Below, piece by piece: positions 9,872 to 17,774 of a stretch of DNA of 64,000 nucleotides. Numbering within the stretch: the first letter of the stretch is position 1; every line of letters begins with the position of its first letter. The DNA lies in NCBI RefSeq assembly GCF_014199215.1, contig NZ_JACIJC010000001.1:808001-872000 (forward strand), written 5' to 3'. Below the pieces are notes generated by a model. That model was not told the DNA's origin. It saw only the letters and a program-made list of their open reading frames with translations, and made no database searches. The translations under genes were made by a program, and so were the position numbers. Source of the stretch: Sphingobium boeckii. Lineage in GTDB: Bacteria; Pseudomonadota; Alphaproteobacteria; Sphingomonadales; Sphingomonadaceae.

Positions 9872-9881
9872 CCCCCCTTTT
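9872..9881 (-). other. -1 frameshift site in IS5 transposase (AAAAGGGGGG)
   Basis: On the minus strand AAAAGGGGGG marks the point where the first transposase frame (ending SAAGGKGG) must slip back one base to enter the second frame (AHRRALGRSRGG). IS427-group elements normally make their transposase by programmed -1 frameshifting at such an A/G run, so this site is probably ancestral, not a mutation. Confidence 0.65.
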
Positions 9882-10198
9882 CCGCCCGCTGCCGAAACAT
9901 GGGCGCGAACCGTGGTGCTGTCGATGCTGTAGTGGCCGCTATCTGCCATGACCTCGGCCAATGTGACCGACACGGCCTCCCAGACCCCGGCATCGCTCCA
10001 TCGTCTGAAGCGCCGGTAGATCGTGTTCCAATTGCCATATTTGGGTGGAACGTCGCGCCACGGCGTTGCGCAGCGAAGTCGCCAGAGTATGCCGTTGATG
10101 ATCGCCCGGTTCTCTTCAGGGAGGCGCCCGCGCCCTCGGTTTGCGCATCAATCGGCAGCAGCCCCTTTAGAGCGCGATGACTTTAGGTCGATCCAGAC

Positions 10199-10282
10199 CC
10201 GTCATTGCGAGCGTAGCGAAGCAATCCAGAGCGGTGTATGCCACCTTGGATTGCCGCGTCGCTGCGCTCCTCGCAATGACGG
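10199..10282. repeat. REP-type palindromic repeat inside IS110 left end
   Basis: Outer arms of 13 bases (CCGTCATTGCGAG at 10199-10211 and its complement at 10270-10282) and inner arms of 8 bases (GCAATCCA at 10221-10228, TGGATTGC at 10247-10254) form a long imperfect hairpin. The motif CGTCATTGCGAGCGTAGCGA is a well-known dispersed REP/BIME-like sequence in many proteobacteria. It lies between the IS110 terminus and the putative bridge RNA. ATGACTTTA(C)GGTC occurs on both sides of it (10177-10189 and 10311-10324). Confidence 0.85.
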
Positions 10283-10344
10283 AGCCATCTAATGTCATCA
10301 CGCTTGTCTTATGACTTTACGGTCCGTTCGGGTCAGGATGCGAT

Positions 10345-10376
10345 GTCCGGTCCGGGGTGGCCACCCCGGACCGGAC
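10345..10376. repeat. Perfect 32-base palindrome in IS110 left end
   Basis: A perfect palindrome centred on TGGCCA (arms GTCCGGTCCGGGG...). As RNA it would fold into a very stable hairpin. Its place at the head of the guide-like segment suggests the 5' stem-loop of a bridge RNA. It is not followed by a T-run, so it is not an ordinary terminator. Confidence 0.8.
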
Positions 10377-10512
10377 GGAAGGGGACGGATCGCAAAACCG
10401 CTGGTCGGCAAGGGACCGGGTTAGAGTAGGATCGCCCCTTTCTTTTTCATCAGGCCCGAACGGATACCGGGGCTTTCAAGGCCCGGATGACAAGCATGGG
10501 ACAGCGAAAAAG
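10345..10512 (+). ncRNA. Putative IS110 bridge RNA
   Basis: IS110-group elements encode in the left non-coding end a bridge RNA whose two loops pair with target and donor DNA. Three segments here match the sequences expected beside the CT core. GCCCCT at 10434-10439 equals the left target plus core. TTAGAG at 10421-10426 is complementary to core plus right target (CTCTAA). ACGGATAC at 10460-10467 equals the right IS end plus the first core base. They follow a strong hairpin (10345-10376), giving the order stem-loop, target loop, donor loop within about 170 nt. No convincing right-donor guide was found, and the ends of the RNA are guesses. Confidence 0.5.
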
Positions 10513-11454
10513 ATGAGCGACTCTCTACCACAAACCATCGGCATCGACATCTCCAAAGCGACGTTGGACTGCCATGTCCATCCCGCCGGGATCGAGCGCC
10601 AGTTCCCCAACACCACCAAGGGCCACAAGGCGCTGATCGCATGGGCCGGACAATGGGAGGTCGAGCGGATCGCCTATGAGGCTACCGGCACCTACCACCG
10701 CGCGCTGGAGGTCGCGCTCGGCCATCTGCCCTGCGTCAAGCTCAACCCGGAACGGGCAAGGCGCTTCGCCCAGGCGACGGGCACGCTCGCCAAGACCGAT
10801 CGCATCGACGCCAGGCTGCTCGCCCGGATGGCGGCCACGCTGCAACCGCCGGTCAGGCCCGCCCGCAACCCGCAGCAGAACCAGCTGGCCGAACTCGTCA
10901 ACGCGCGCGACGGCCTGGTGCGTGATCGCACCGCGCTCAAGAATCGCGAAAAGAACCTCACCGTCACGCTCCTCAAGCGCCAGTGCAGCCAACGGCTCGA
11001 ACAGATCGCCCGCCACATCGAAGCGCTCGATGCCGAAATCGCCACCGTCATCGCCGCCGATGAACATCTCGCACGGCGCCACGACATCCTCACCAGCATC
11101 GCCGGTCTGGGTACACTCACCGCCAACCAGATCATCGCCATCATGCCCGAACTCGGATCGCTCGATAACAAGCAGGCCGCCTCGCTCGCCGGCCTTGCTC
11201 CCGTCGCGCGACAGTCCGGCCAGTGGAAAGGCAAGAGCTTCATCCGCGGCGGCAGGGCCAATGTCCGCCAAGCCCTCTATATGCCTGCCTTGGTCGCCGC
11301 GCGCTTCAATCCAGACCTCAAGGCCAAATACCAGCAACTCATCGCTGCCGGAAAGCCCGCCAAAATCGCCATAACAGCCATCATGCGAAAGCTCATCGTC
11401 ACCGCAAATGCTCTGCTCAAGCAAAACCGCCTCTGGATCAAATCTCCCGCTTGA
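10513..11454 (+). CDS. IS110-family transposase (RuvC-like DEDD / serine recombinase)
   Basis: 313 residues. The N-terminal DEDD domain shows Asp12 in IGIDISKATLDC, a Glu in AYEATGTYH near 58 and the acidic pair in KTDRIDARLLAR near 98. The C-terminal Transposase_20 domain contains SIAGLGTLTANQIIA and the GGRANVRQALYMPAL block with the putative catalytic serine region just before it. The start ATG 10513 has no strong ribosome site. The protein excises and inserts the element through a circular intermediate guided by its bridge RNA (family knowledge). The frame is intact, so it may be active. Confidence 0.92.
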   Translation: MSDSLPQTIGIDISKATLDCHVHPAGIERQFPNTTKGHKALIAWAGQWEVERIAYEATGTYHRALEVALGHLPCVKLNPERARRFAQATGTLAKTDRIDARLLARMAATLQPPVRPARNPQQNQLAELVNARDGLVRDRTALKNREKNLTVTLLKRQCSQRLEQIARHIEALDAEIATVIAADEHLARRHDILTSIAGLGTLTANQIIAIMPELGSLDNKQAASLAGLAPVARQSGQWKGKSFIRGGRANVRQALYMPALVAARFNPDLKAKYQQLIAAGKPAKIAITAIMRKLIVTANALLKQNRLWIKSPA

Positions 11455-11468
11455 CCATCACGGATACT

Positions 11469-11511
11469 CTAATATCCGCCATTCTGCTTCTGAAAGATCA
11501 CCCCGGCTCAA
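11469..11511 (-). pseudogene. IS5-family transposase, N-terminal fragment
   Basis: Codons for SRGDLSEAEWRILE behind a TTG (11509-11511) and a good GGAGG at about ten bases; the start was probably ATG originally. The fragment runs directly into the IS110 right end and continues on the other side at 10164. Together with 9429-10164 it forms one transposase gene. Confidence 0.8.
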
Positions 11512-11562
11512 ACCTGCCTCCAAAAGGCAGCCTTGAATCAACCGGCCATCGCAACGTCAACC

Positions 11563-11582
11563 AATTTGTCCACGCCGCCTAG
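11563..11582. repeat. IS5-family terminal inverted repeat (transposase 5' side)
   Basis: Exact reverse complement of 9429-9448, marking the promoter-proximal end of the interrupted IS5-family element. Confidence 0.9.
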
Positions 11583-11681
11583 CTCGAGGTTGCAGCGTGG
11601 AGTTCACGAAACTTTCGCTAGGCCAATTGCGCGCAATGCACGTGAGCCTGCAGGCTAGACTTCCTACGCTCTCGACGGCAT

Positions 11682-12512
11682 TTATCCCGCTGCTGCCGCT
11701 CCTCCTGTTAGCGCAGCGACCTCGACGATCGTCGGAACATGAGCGAAGATTCCGCCATCCACGGGCAACACCTGCCCGGTGATGAACTGGGACCTCGACG
11801 ATCCCAGGAACGCGACCATCTCCGCGATATCCTCGGGACGACCAAGCTTCCCGGTAAGACTGTGGGCCTGAAAGATTGCTCTTACCGGGTCCGGTAGCAA
11901 CGCATTCACCAAAGGCGTCGCGATCAGGCCAGGCGCGATCGCATTGCAACGGATACCGCGGGATCCGTATTGGACGGCGACATAGCGCGTCAACGTATTG
12001 ATTGCGCCCTTGGTGCACGCATACGCTGTGGCGAAGAAATCTCCGCCCTGCGCAGTACCCGAGCTGATATTGACGATCGAGCCACCGCCGCCCTCGATCA
12101 TGACAGGTAATGTGTGCTTACACATCAGCATCGTACCGCGCGCATTGATGCCAAAAACACGATCCCAAAAGGCAGCATTCATGTCGCCGACCAGAACATC
12201 TTCCTGATGATTCTGGACTGCGGCATTGTTGTCGAGGATATCGATACGCCCGAACGTGTCCTTAGTGAATGCAATCAGTGCCTTCACTTGTTCTTCGCTT
12301 GAAATGTCGGCGAAACACGCCTTGATCGCGAGACCCTGATCGCTCAAGGCGAGCGCCGTCTCGAGAAGGTTGCTTCCCGGCAGATCGGCGATCACTACCT
12401 TTGCTCCGGCGTTTGCGAGGACGTGCGCCGTTACCGCGCCGATGCCTCCGGCACCGCCGGCCCCCGTCACGATAGCCACCTTTCCCTCAAGGTCAGCCAG
12501 CTGTTTGGTCAT
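11682..12512 (-). CDS. SDR family NAD(P)-dependent oxidoreductase
   Basis: 276-residue classical SDR. The cofactor loop TGAGGAGGIGA begins near residue 16, the structural motif is a variant NNAA (DILDNNAAVQ), and the catalytic Ser (NISSG) and YACTK pair are intact. ATG 12512 has GGAG seven bases upstream; an earlier in-frame ATG has none. The C-terminus GGAAAAG is unusually glycine/alanine-rich. It lies downstream of the FAH hydrolase and amidohydrolase on the same strand and probably acts in the same pathway. The IS5-family end is 99 bases beyond its stop, so the mobile element may have truncated whatever followed. Confidence 0.88.
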   Translation of the reverse strand: MTKQLADLEGKVAIVTGAGGAGGIGAVTAHVLANAGAKVVIADLPGSNLLETALALSDQGLAIKACFADISSEEQVKALIAFTKDTFGRIDILDNNAAVQNHQEDVLVGDMNAAFWDRVFGINARGTMLMCKHTLPVMIEGGGGSIVNISSGTAQGGDFFATAYACTKGAINTLTRYVAVQYGSRGIRCNAIAPGLIATPLVNALLPDPVRAIFQAHSLTGKLGRPEDIAEMVAFLGSSRSQFITGQVLPVDGGIFAHVPTIVEVAALTGGAAAAG

Positions 12513-12649
12513 TGTTGCACTCCATCGCAATTCACAAATGCCAATCCGCCATGCCGAACGGCTGATCGCTCCCATCAGGCTTAGCGTCACGCTTATTCGC
12601 TCGCCAAGGAGCGCCAAACCGCACCCGTGACATGGCCGAGTTATACCGG

Positions 12650-13486
12650 CTATTCGACACGGTTACGAAGTACGCCGATCTTCTCGACTTCAGCTTCGAC
12701 AAGGTCACCGCGCTTGAGAAAGTTGCCCGTTGCATCGGACACGCCGTGCGGTGTGCCAGTGAATAGGATATCGCCCGCTTCCAGGCTGGAGCGTTCATCA
12801 ACAAAGTTGAGTAATTCCGCGATGCTCCAGGTCATGTCGCCGCTATTCCCGTCCTGACGCAAATCCCCGTTGACCCGGAGGCGAAGGCCGAGTCGGGGCT
12901 GCTGCTCGGTGAACTCATCAAGGGTAACGATCCACGGCCCCACGCCACATGTGCGATCCTGGCTCTTCGCTCCGAAAAGATCGAGGCCGATCCCTGCAGG
13001 GCCAAGGCGCTGTATATCGCGTGCGCTCACGTCATTGCCGACAGTGTAACCGAGCAGACTTGCAAGGGGGTTCGCGCGATCGAGTGAGAAGGTGCCCATA
13101 ACGGCGACGAGTTCGACCTCGTGATCGAGCTGTTTTGTGGTGGGTGGGTAACGGATGGCATCATTCGCGCCAATGAGTGCGCCATATGATTTCAGGAATG
13201 CCACTGGCTGCGATGTGGGCTTTACCCCAAATTCCATCAGATGCTTCGCATAATTGGCACCACAGACCACGATTTTGTTGGACTTCTCGACCGGCGGAAG
13301 CAAACGCAACCCTGCGAGAGGCCGTGTTATCCCATTGAAGGGGAGCGTGCTGTCGTCGCGCGTCTCGGTAAATTGCGGAGCCCAATCGTTCAGCGCACCA
13401 CTCAGCAATCGAACGGATTGACCTTCGGGATCAACCGCGGCCCAGAATATTTTGCTATCCTCGTCAGCGCATCGTGCGATCCGCAT
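12650..13486 (-). CDS. Fumarylacetoacetate hydrolase (FAH) family protein
   Basis: 278 residues with the FAH fold hallmarks: VVCGANYAKHLMEFG, the metal-binding DHEVELVAVMG, the GNDVSARDIQ block and the C-terminal AGDILFTGTPHGV. Members hydrolyse C-C bonds of beta-diketo acids, or decarboxylate or isomerise ring-cleavage products, using Mg2+. The start ATG 13486 overlaps the stop of the amidohydrolase (TGATG), so the two are translationally coupled. Two FAH genes occur in the window (see 56314); this one has the shorter N-terminus. Confidence 0.88.
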   Translation of the reverse strand: MRIARCADEDSKIFWAAVDPEGQSVRLLSGALNDWAPQFTETRDDSTLPFNGITRPLAGLRLLPPVEKSNKIVVCGANYAKHLMEFGVKPTSQPVAFLKSYGALIGANDAIRYPPTTKQLDHEVELVAVMGTFSLDRANPLASLLGYTVGNDVSARDIQRLGPAGIGLDLFGAKSQDRTCGVGPWIVTLDEFTEQQPRLGLRLRVNGDLRQDGNSGDMTWSIAELLNFVDERSSLEAGDILFTGTPHGVSDATGNFLKRGDLVEAEVEKIGVLRNRVE

Positions 13487-14607
13487 CAAACAGTCGCCTG
13501 CTTTGCCATGATCTTGGGAAGATCGAAGCGACAAAGATCGACCGCATTTTCATAACGAATTTTGCGACGGTCCGAATCTGAAATGCGCAGTCCCTCTGTC
13601 AGATCGGTTCGAATAGCGTCGCTGCCGCCAAAATTTGTTCCGTACAGCAGATTATCGGCGCCGATTACCTCGACAAGCGCCTGCCGCATCGGAAGCTCAT
13701 GCAGTTCAGGATCAAACCAGAAATTGCGCTTGAGATAGTGACGCAAAGGTTTCTGATTCCTCGACACGTCGAGGTTTTTCACCGTCTCCTCAAAACGGCC
13801 GATCTGGTAGGGGACGAAGCCCCCAGCATGGGTGATGTAAACCTTGAGATCAGGAAAGCGATCCAGCACACCGCCGACCGTGAGATACCAGAAACATTTG
13901 GTTTCATCGTAGTTCATGCCTACGATCGAGGTCGTTTCGTAGCGATCTTCGTTGGCGCGCTCCCCCCATGTAACCGATTGGTTATAACCATGAACGAAAA
14001 TGGGGAGATCCACGTCACACATAGCCTGCCAGACGGGATCGAGCTCGGGAGAATCGAAGTCGAGTCCGCCGAAGTTGGACCCGCCCGCGCTCAGGCCGAC
14101 GGCCCCCAGTTTCACGGCCCGACGGATTTCCTTGGCAGCTTCCTCGGGAGCATTCAGAGGGGCGTGAGCCCAGAAGTAGAGTCTATCATTGCCGCGGCTG
14201 CAATATTCCGCCAGCGTGTCATTGCAGGTTTGCGCAAATCGAATTGAAAAATCGCGATCCGCCCAATACATGTAGGCGTGAGACGGGATTGAGACGGCCT
14301 GCGCACTTTGATTTAAGGCGTCCATTGCCTTCAGGCGCCCAGCCGGGTTACCCCAGGCGTTCATGATCCCTTCAATCCCAAACTTTTCGCCGCGGGAGAG
14401 GGCAGCCTTCTGTTCGGGGATGCCGAGCGTCAGAAGCCAATGCCCGATGCGCAGGCGCAGTTCGCCATCATCGCCCTGCTCCCAGCGTGGACCCCAAAAT
14501 GGGTCTTGGTCATAGAAACCGGGCAAAATGACATGCGCATGCAGGTCGATCAACGGGGAAGTCTGCCGCAACGGTGGGGAGAGATCAAGATTGGCTATAT
14601 GGTTCAT
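13486..14607 (-). CDS. Amidohydrolase_2 (ACMSD-like) family protein
   Basis: 373 residues of the metal-dependent TIM-barrel family that includes aminocarboxymuconate semialdehyde decarboxylase and gamma-resorcylate decarboxylase. The HxH motif is His23-x-His25 (DLHAHV); further ligands are likely the His in IFVHGY, the His in ITHAGG and the Asp in GTNFGGSD. Most relatives decarboxylate or hydrolyse small aromatic-derived acids. ATG 14607 has GGAG six bases upstream; an earlier in-frame start has no ribosome site. It is the first gene after the TonB receptor on this strand and is coupled to the FAH hydrolase. Confidence 0.85.
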   Translation of the reverse strand: MNHIANLDLSPPLRQTSPLIDLHAHVILPGFYDQDPFWGPRWEQGDDGELRLRIGHWLLTLGIPEQKAALSRGEKFGIEGIMNAWGNPAGRLKAMDALNQSAQAVSIPSHAYMYWADRDFSIRFAQTCNDTLAEYCSRGNDRLYFWAHAPLNAPEEAAKEIRRAVKLGAVGLSAGGSNFGGLDFDSPELDPVWQAMCDVDLPIFVHGYNQSVTWGERANEDRYETTSIVGMNYDETKCFWYLTVGGVLDRFPDLKVYITHAGGFVPYQIGRFEETVKNLDVSRNQKPLRHYLKRNFWFDPELHELPMRQALVEVIGADNLLYGTNFGGSDAIRTDLTEGLRISDSDRRKIRYENAVDLCRFDLPKIMAKQATV

Positions 14608-14685
14608 TCTAAACTCCAAGTATTCTTGACGTGCAAAACTGAACTTCACGAGTGAAAGGGACGTCTTCTGCGATCGACGAAGCGA

Positions 14686-17157
14686 TCAAAATTTTATGCG
14701 TGCTTCGACAGTGAATGTCCGTGGGTCTCCGGGATTACGGATGTTTGCCTGGAAAATTTGCCCCGCGTTGACTCCGCCCGTATAATATAAGCGGTTGAAT
14801 GCATTCTTCAGGTTTGCGGTTAGAGACCAGCCAGTCTTGCTATCCTCTAGTCCAACATGAAAATTGGCCAAAGCATAGCCCGGGATATCAGTTCCAAAGT
14901 TATTGGCCGACGTCGGACTGGTGAAGGTATTATCCTGCGCATACACATCTCCATGCAACAGGATCGACAGGTCAGCCTTGACCGGAATTTCGACATCCGC
15001 ATAGAATACACCGGATTTCCGCGGGGTATCTGGAACCTGATTAAAAACATCAGGGTTTCCGAACACCACCACGCCGCCGTTTGTAAAACGCGGGTGCAGG
15101 TAGCTGAATGATCCGCCAATAGTCAGCCACCGCAAGAGCTTGATCTGCCCATCGACCTCGAAACCGTAAGTCTTTGCGGAGGGCACGTTGACTGTCACTG
15201 CAGTTGGTCCAACGCCTGGCGGCGGAATGAACGCGTAGGCAGTGCGCTGACTGTCCTTGTCCCAAATGTTGAACAGCGCGACGTTCAAACGCGCTGGCAT
15301 GTCACCCACCCGACCACTGAACTTCGCGCCGACTTCAACATCAGTCAGCTGTTCCGCGCCAAACTCATTGCCTCCGACAACCGCAGTCCCGGTTTGCGCG
15401 CCCACCTGGCCATTATAGCCCCCGCTCTTATAGGCTCTCCGCGACACAATGTAGAGAAGTAGGTTGGAGCTCACTTGATCCTGAACGCCGATCTGCCAGC
15501 TCAGCTTGTTGTATTTGGTGGATGGGGAGTAATTGAGTCCCGCCGGCGCTGGAGCGGCTATGGCACTCCCGTCTGGATTGAAAAAGTCCGCCTTTACCTT
15601 TTCATTGGTATATCGAGCGCCTAACGTTAGCGCCAATCCATCATCATTAAGCTTTAAAGTCGCCTGACCATAGGCTGCATAGGTTTTATTGATGGTGCTA
15701 TACGCAGCGCTTATGGGAATCCCCCCGGCGAGTATGTCAAACAACGTTGCATTGTTAAGCGTGTCGCGCTTCTCATGGGAGTAATACAGCCCCGTAACAT
15801 AGGATAACCTATCGGAGAATGCGCTGCCTAAAAGCTGAAATTCGTCAGATATCTGTTTGGTATTGTCAATAAAACGCGTGTCGGATCCCGGTGCCGCCGT
15901 AAAGATGACTCCAAACGGGTTGCCACCGGCATCAAACGCGCTTTCCGAGAGCAACTTCGTGTAACCAAAAATATTCTTGATCTGAACCTCGTCGCTCAGG
16001 TCGAAGATGCTGGAGTTTGAGATGATCGTGTTTTTGGCATTGTATATATTTTGGCCCCTGACCGCGACAACGAATGGCCCACGCGCGAGCTGCTCTGCCA
16101 GGAATGACCTCAATCCCCCCGCTGGATGCTGGGGATTCGCAAAATAGGCGTCGTAAAAGGCCGGCTGCGCAGCGATCGCGGCTGCCGGGAAACCGAAAGC
16201 TGCCATCAAGCCCTGCGCGGTTGCGATGCCCGTCGCGCGCGCTTGCGGCGTCGCGTTTCCGGCATAGAGGAGTTCGGCCGGTATGAATGGCGCGCCGACG
16301 CCGGTAAATGGCATCAATCCTGAGATCGAGGGGATGGTGTTGGACCCATCATACTTATAATAATCGACGACAAGCTCATTGCGGAAGCGATCGCCCAGTT
16401 GTGCGGTCAAACTGCCACGAATGCCCCACCGATTATGATCGCCTTCGCGGCGTGGACTACCAGGGTCGAAGACATTCGTCTGAAAGCCGTTGCGTGTGTC
16501 ATAGAAGCCCGCGACCCGGGCTAGCAACGCCGAGCCATTAGCATTCTGAGCCAGGGGCAGGTTGATGGCGCCCTCGATCTTACGAGCGCCATAATTACCT
16601 AGCAATCCGCTTGCGTAACCGTTCAATTCGTCCGTCGGCTTGGCGGTGGAGAAGAGCACCGCTCCGCCGGTTGCGCTGCGACCGAACAGAGTGCCCTGTG
16701 GCCCTTTGAGAACCTGAACCGAAGACAGGTCGTAGAAAAGCGAAGCGCCGCCGGCTCCACCAATCTGAACATCGTTGAAATAGGGCAGCACGCCGGGTCG
16801 CGTGCCGCTGTAAACATCACGGGATTGTCCGCGGATTGCATAGTTTAGGTTATTCGACGAGAGCCCACTACGGACGCTTAGGCCAGGCGTGGCAATGTGC
16901 AAATCCTGCTCCGAAACGATCTGATTCTTCGCCAGGGTTTCTGAATTGAATACAGAGACGGCAACTGGCGTCTTTGAAAGACTTTCGTCGCGCCTCTGTG
17001 CCGTCACGATGATGTCCACCACAGCAGGATCAACGGTATTGGGCGTCGTGGGTGATGCCGCGCTTTGCGCGTAACTCAAGCTGGCCGTGAACATCGAAGA
17101 CAGCATTGTTGTCGCCCAGATCGCTCGACGACCTAAGCCGTTCCGAAAGTAATCCAT
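14686..17157 (-). CDS. TonB-dependent outer-membrane receptor
   Basis: 823 residues. A signal peptide of about 36 residues ends near SLSYAQ, followed by the TonB box and plug (DIIVTAQRRDESLSKTPVAVSV), the plug motif VQVLKGPQGTLFGRSATGGA and a long beta-barrel ending in an aromatic residue (VEARIKF). ATG 17157 sits behind GGGGAGAGG. It imports a large or scarce substrate across the outer membrane; in sphingomonads such receptors often serve aromatic or glycosidic compounds. It starts the run amidohydrolase-FAH-SDR. The barrel is little related to the 32945/45205 pair. Confidence 0.93.
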   Translation of the reverse strand: MDYFRNGLGRRAIWATTMLSSMFTASLSYAQSAASPTTPNTVDPAVVDIIVTAQRRDESLSKTPVAVSVFNSETLAKNQIVSEQDLHIATPGLSVRSGLSSNNLNYAIRGQSRDVYSGTRPGVLPYFNDVQIGGAGGASLFYDLSSVQVLKGPQGTLFGRSATGGAVLFSTAKPTDELNGYASGLLGNYGARKIEGAINLPLAQNANGSALLARVAGFYDTRNGFQTNVFDPGSPRREGDHNRWGIRGSLTAQLGDRFRNELVVDYYKYDGSNTIPSISGLMPFTGVGAPFIPAELLYAGNATPQARATGIATAQGLMAAFGFPAAAIAAQPAFYDAYFANPQHPAGGLRSFLAEQLARGPFVVAVRGQNIYNAKNTIISNSSIFDLSDEVQIKNIFGYTKLLSESAFDAGGNPFGVIFTAAPGSDTRFIDNTKQISDEFQLLGSAFSDRLSYVTGLYYSHEKRDTLNNATLFDILAGGIPISAAYSTINKTYAAYGQATLKLNDDGLALTLGARYTNEKVKADFFNPDGSAIAAPAPAGLNYSPSTKYNKLSWQIGVQDQVSSNLLLYIVSRRAYKSGGYNGQVGAQTGTAVVGGNEFGAEQLTDVEVGAKFSGRVGDMPARLNVALFNIWDKDSQRTAYAFIPPPGVGPTAVTVNVPSAKTYGFEVDGQIKLLRWLTIGGSFSYLHPRFTNGGVVVFGNPDVFNQVPDTPRKSGVFYADVEIPVKADLSILLHGDVYAQDNTFTSPTSANNFGTDIPGYALANFHVGLEDSKTGWSLTANLKNAFNRLYYTGGVNAGQIFQANIRNPGDPRTFTVEARIKF

Positions 17158-17774
17158 AATCCTCTCCCCTAACAAAGCGCGGCATTTATATACCGATTAC
17201 ACTTTAGTATCGATCGTTTGTACTAGTCCGATAAGCTAATAAATCTTCAGAATGCTTCGATCTTATGCCGATTTAGAGCCAGGCCTCCAAGTATTCGACC
17301 TAATTAGAGACACTCATGATCAATTGACTTCTCAAATTTCGTAGGCGGCACGCCCATCGGACACTCTCCCATGGAGCTTTAACGCGCCGGATGGAGGAAT
17401 TGCCTGTTACTGACAATGCTATCCGAATAAGGGCCTGTCAACAAAAAACGCCCCATGGGTAATGTAGTGACCGATCGGACGTTATATCTGCGTGGCGGAC
17501 CATCCGACCCGTCTCTTATGCGCCACCGGAGGCGGCTTCCGTGGCGCGATGAGGCAGCGAATACTCTTGGTGATCGGCTTGCGACCGTGTGATAACGGTG
17601 CGCTCGTCCGACCAGGAAGGGTCGTACGGCTATGAACTGCGTCGTCTATTAGTTCCCAAGCCGATTCTCGGCACTTTCGGCGCTCCTCTGCTTTGGAACG
17701 ATACCCGGCCGATCGTTTTGCTTAGATCTGGTGTGCATCACATGCGGGCCGAGGAGAATTGCGACCGCATTTCG
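17158..17774. other. Intergenic region upstream of TonB receptor
   Basis: About 617 bases with no supported gene. The half next to the receptor (17165-17300) is AT-rich and must hold its promoter. TATACCG near 17195 also occurs, in reverse, at 27283-27289 upstream of the thiolase/hydrolase pair. An imperfect hairpin with arms GCGCCAC/GTGGCGC lies at about 17519-17548. It may end transcripts of the SDR at 17775, but it is more than 200 bases away and has no T-run. Confidence 0.5.

Larger units (their letters stand above)
9429..10164 (-). pseudogene. IS5-family transposase, large C-terminal fragment
   Basis: Read on the minus strand this encodes KGLLPIDAQT, then, after a one-base loss near 10138-10143, RGRGRLPEENRAIING...YSIDSTTVRAHVSAAGGKGG. 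After a -1 shift at 9872-9881 it continues AHRRALGRSRGGFTSKLH...LADKGYD...QIERFFGRLKINRAIATRYD...WLKFVHAA-stop. These are the IS5/IS427 DDE domains: Asp in YSIDST, Asp in LADKGYD, Glu in NQIERFFGRLK. The first 15 codons sit at 11469-11511, on the far side of the IS110 insertion. The extra frameshift and the insertion make it non-functional. Confidence 0.88.
10167..11468 (+). mobile_element. IS110-family element inserted in the IS5 transposase
   Basis: The two IS5 halves give the boundaries. With a CT core duplicated at 10165-10166 and 11467-11468, joining the flanks restores an uninterrupted EAEWRILEGLLPIDAQ reading, leaving a unit of 1,302 bp. It has a 346-base non-coding left end, the transposase at 10513-11454, and only 14 bases to the right end, which is the layout of the IS110 group (not IS1111). 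There are no long terminal inverted repeats, as expected. Precise ends could move by one or two bases because the core is short. Confidence 0.85.
9429..11582 (-). mobile_element. IS5-family (IS427-group-like) element, interrupted by IS110
   Basis: Bounded by 20-base perfect terminal inverted repeats at 9429-9448 and 11563-11582 that begin CTAGGCGGCG and end in ACAAATT. CTAG/TA at both ends fits the TA-containing target used by this family. The transposase stop codon lies inside the 9429 end, as is usual in the group. Total length is 2,154 bp. Removing the 1,302 bp IS110 unit leaves 852 bp, a normal IS427-group size. The two halves rejoin in frame (see the fragments at 9429-10164 and 11469-11511). 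Confidence 0.9.

Noticed and set aside
10168-10169. TA considered as the IS110 core dinucleotide
   Set aside because: TA also rejoins the IS5 frame (Lys codon), but CT gives a Glu codon as in IS5 relatives and equals the core used by IS621, so CT at 10165-10166/11467-11468 is preferred.
10345-10376. Perfect palindrome considered as a transcription terminator
   Set aside because: There is no T-run on either side, and it lies just where a 5' stem-loop of a bridge RNA is expected.
10525-11424. Long open frame antisense to the IS110 transposase
   Set aside because: Acidic, glycine-rich antisense translation; the + strand DEDD/Transposase_20 protein explains the region.
17519-17548. GCGCCAC/GTGGCGC hairpin as a terminator for the SDR at 17775
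   Set aside because: More than 200 bases from the stop codon, imperfect inner pairing and no T-run.
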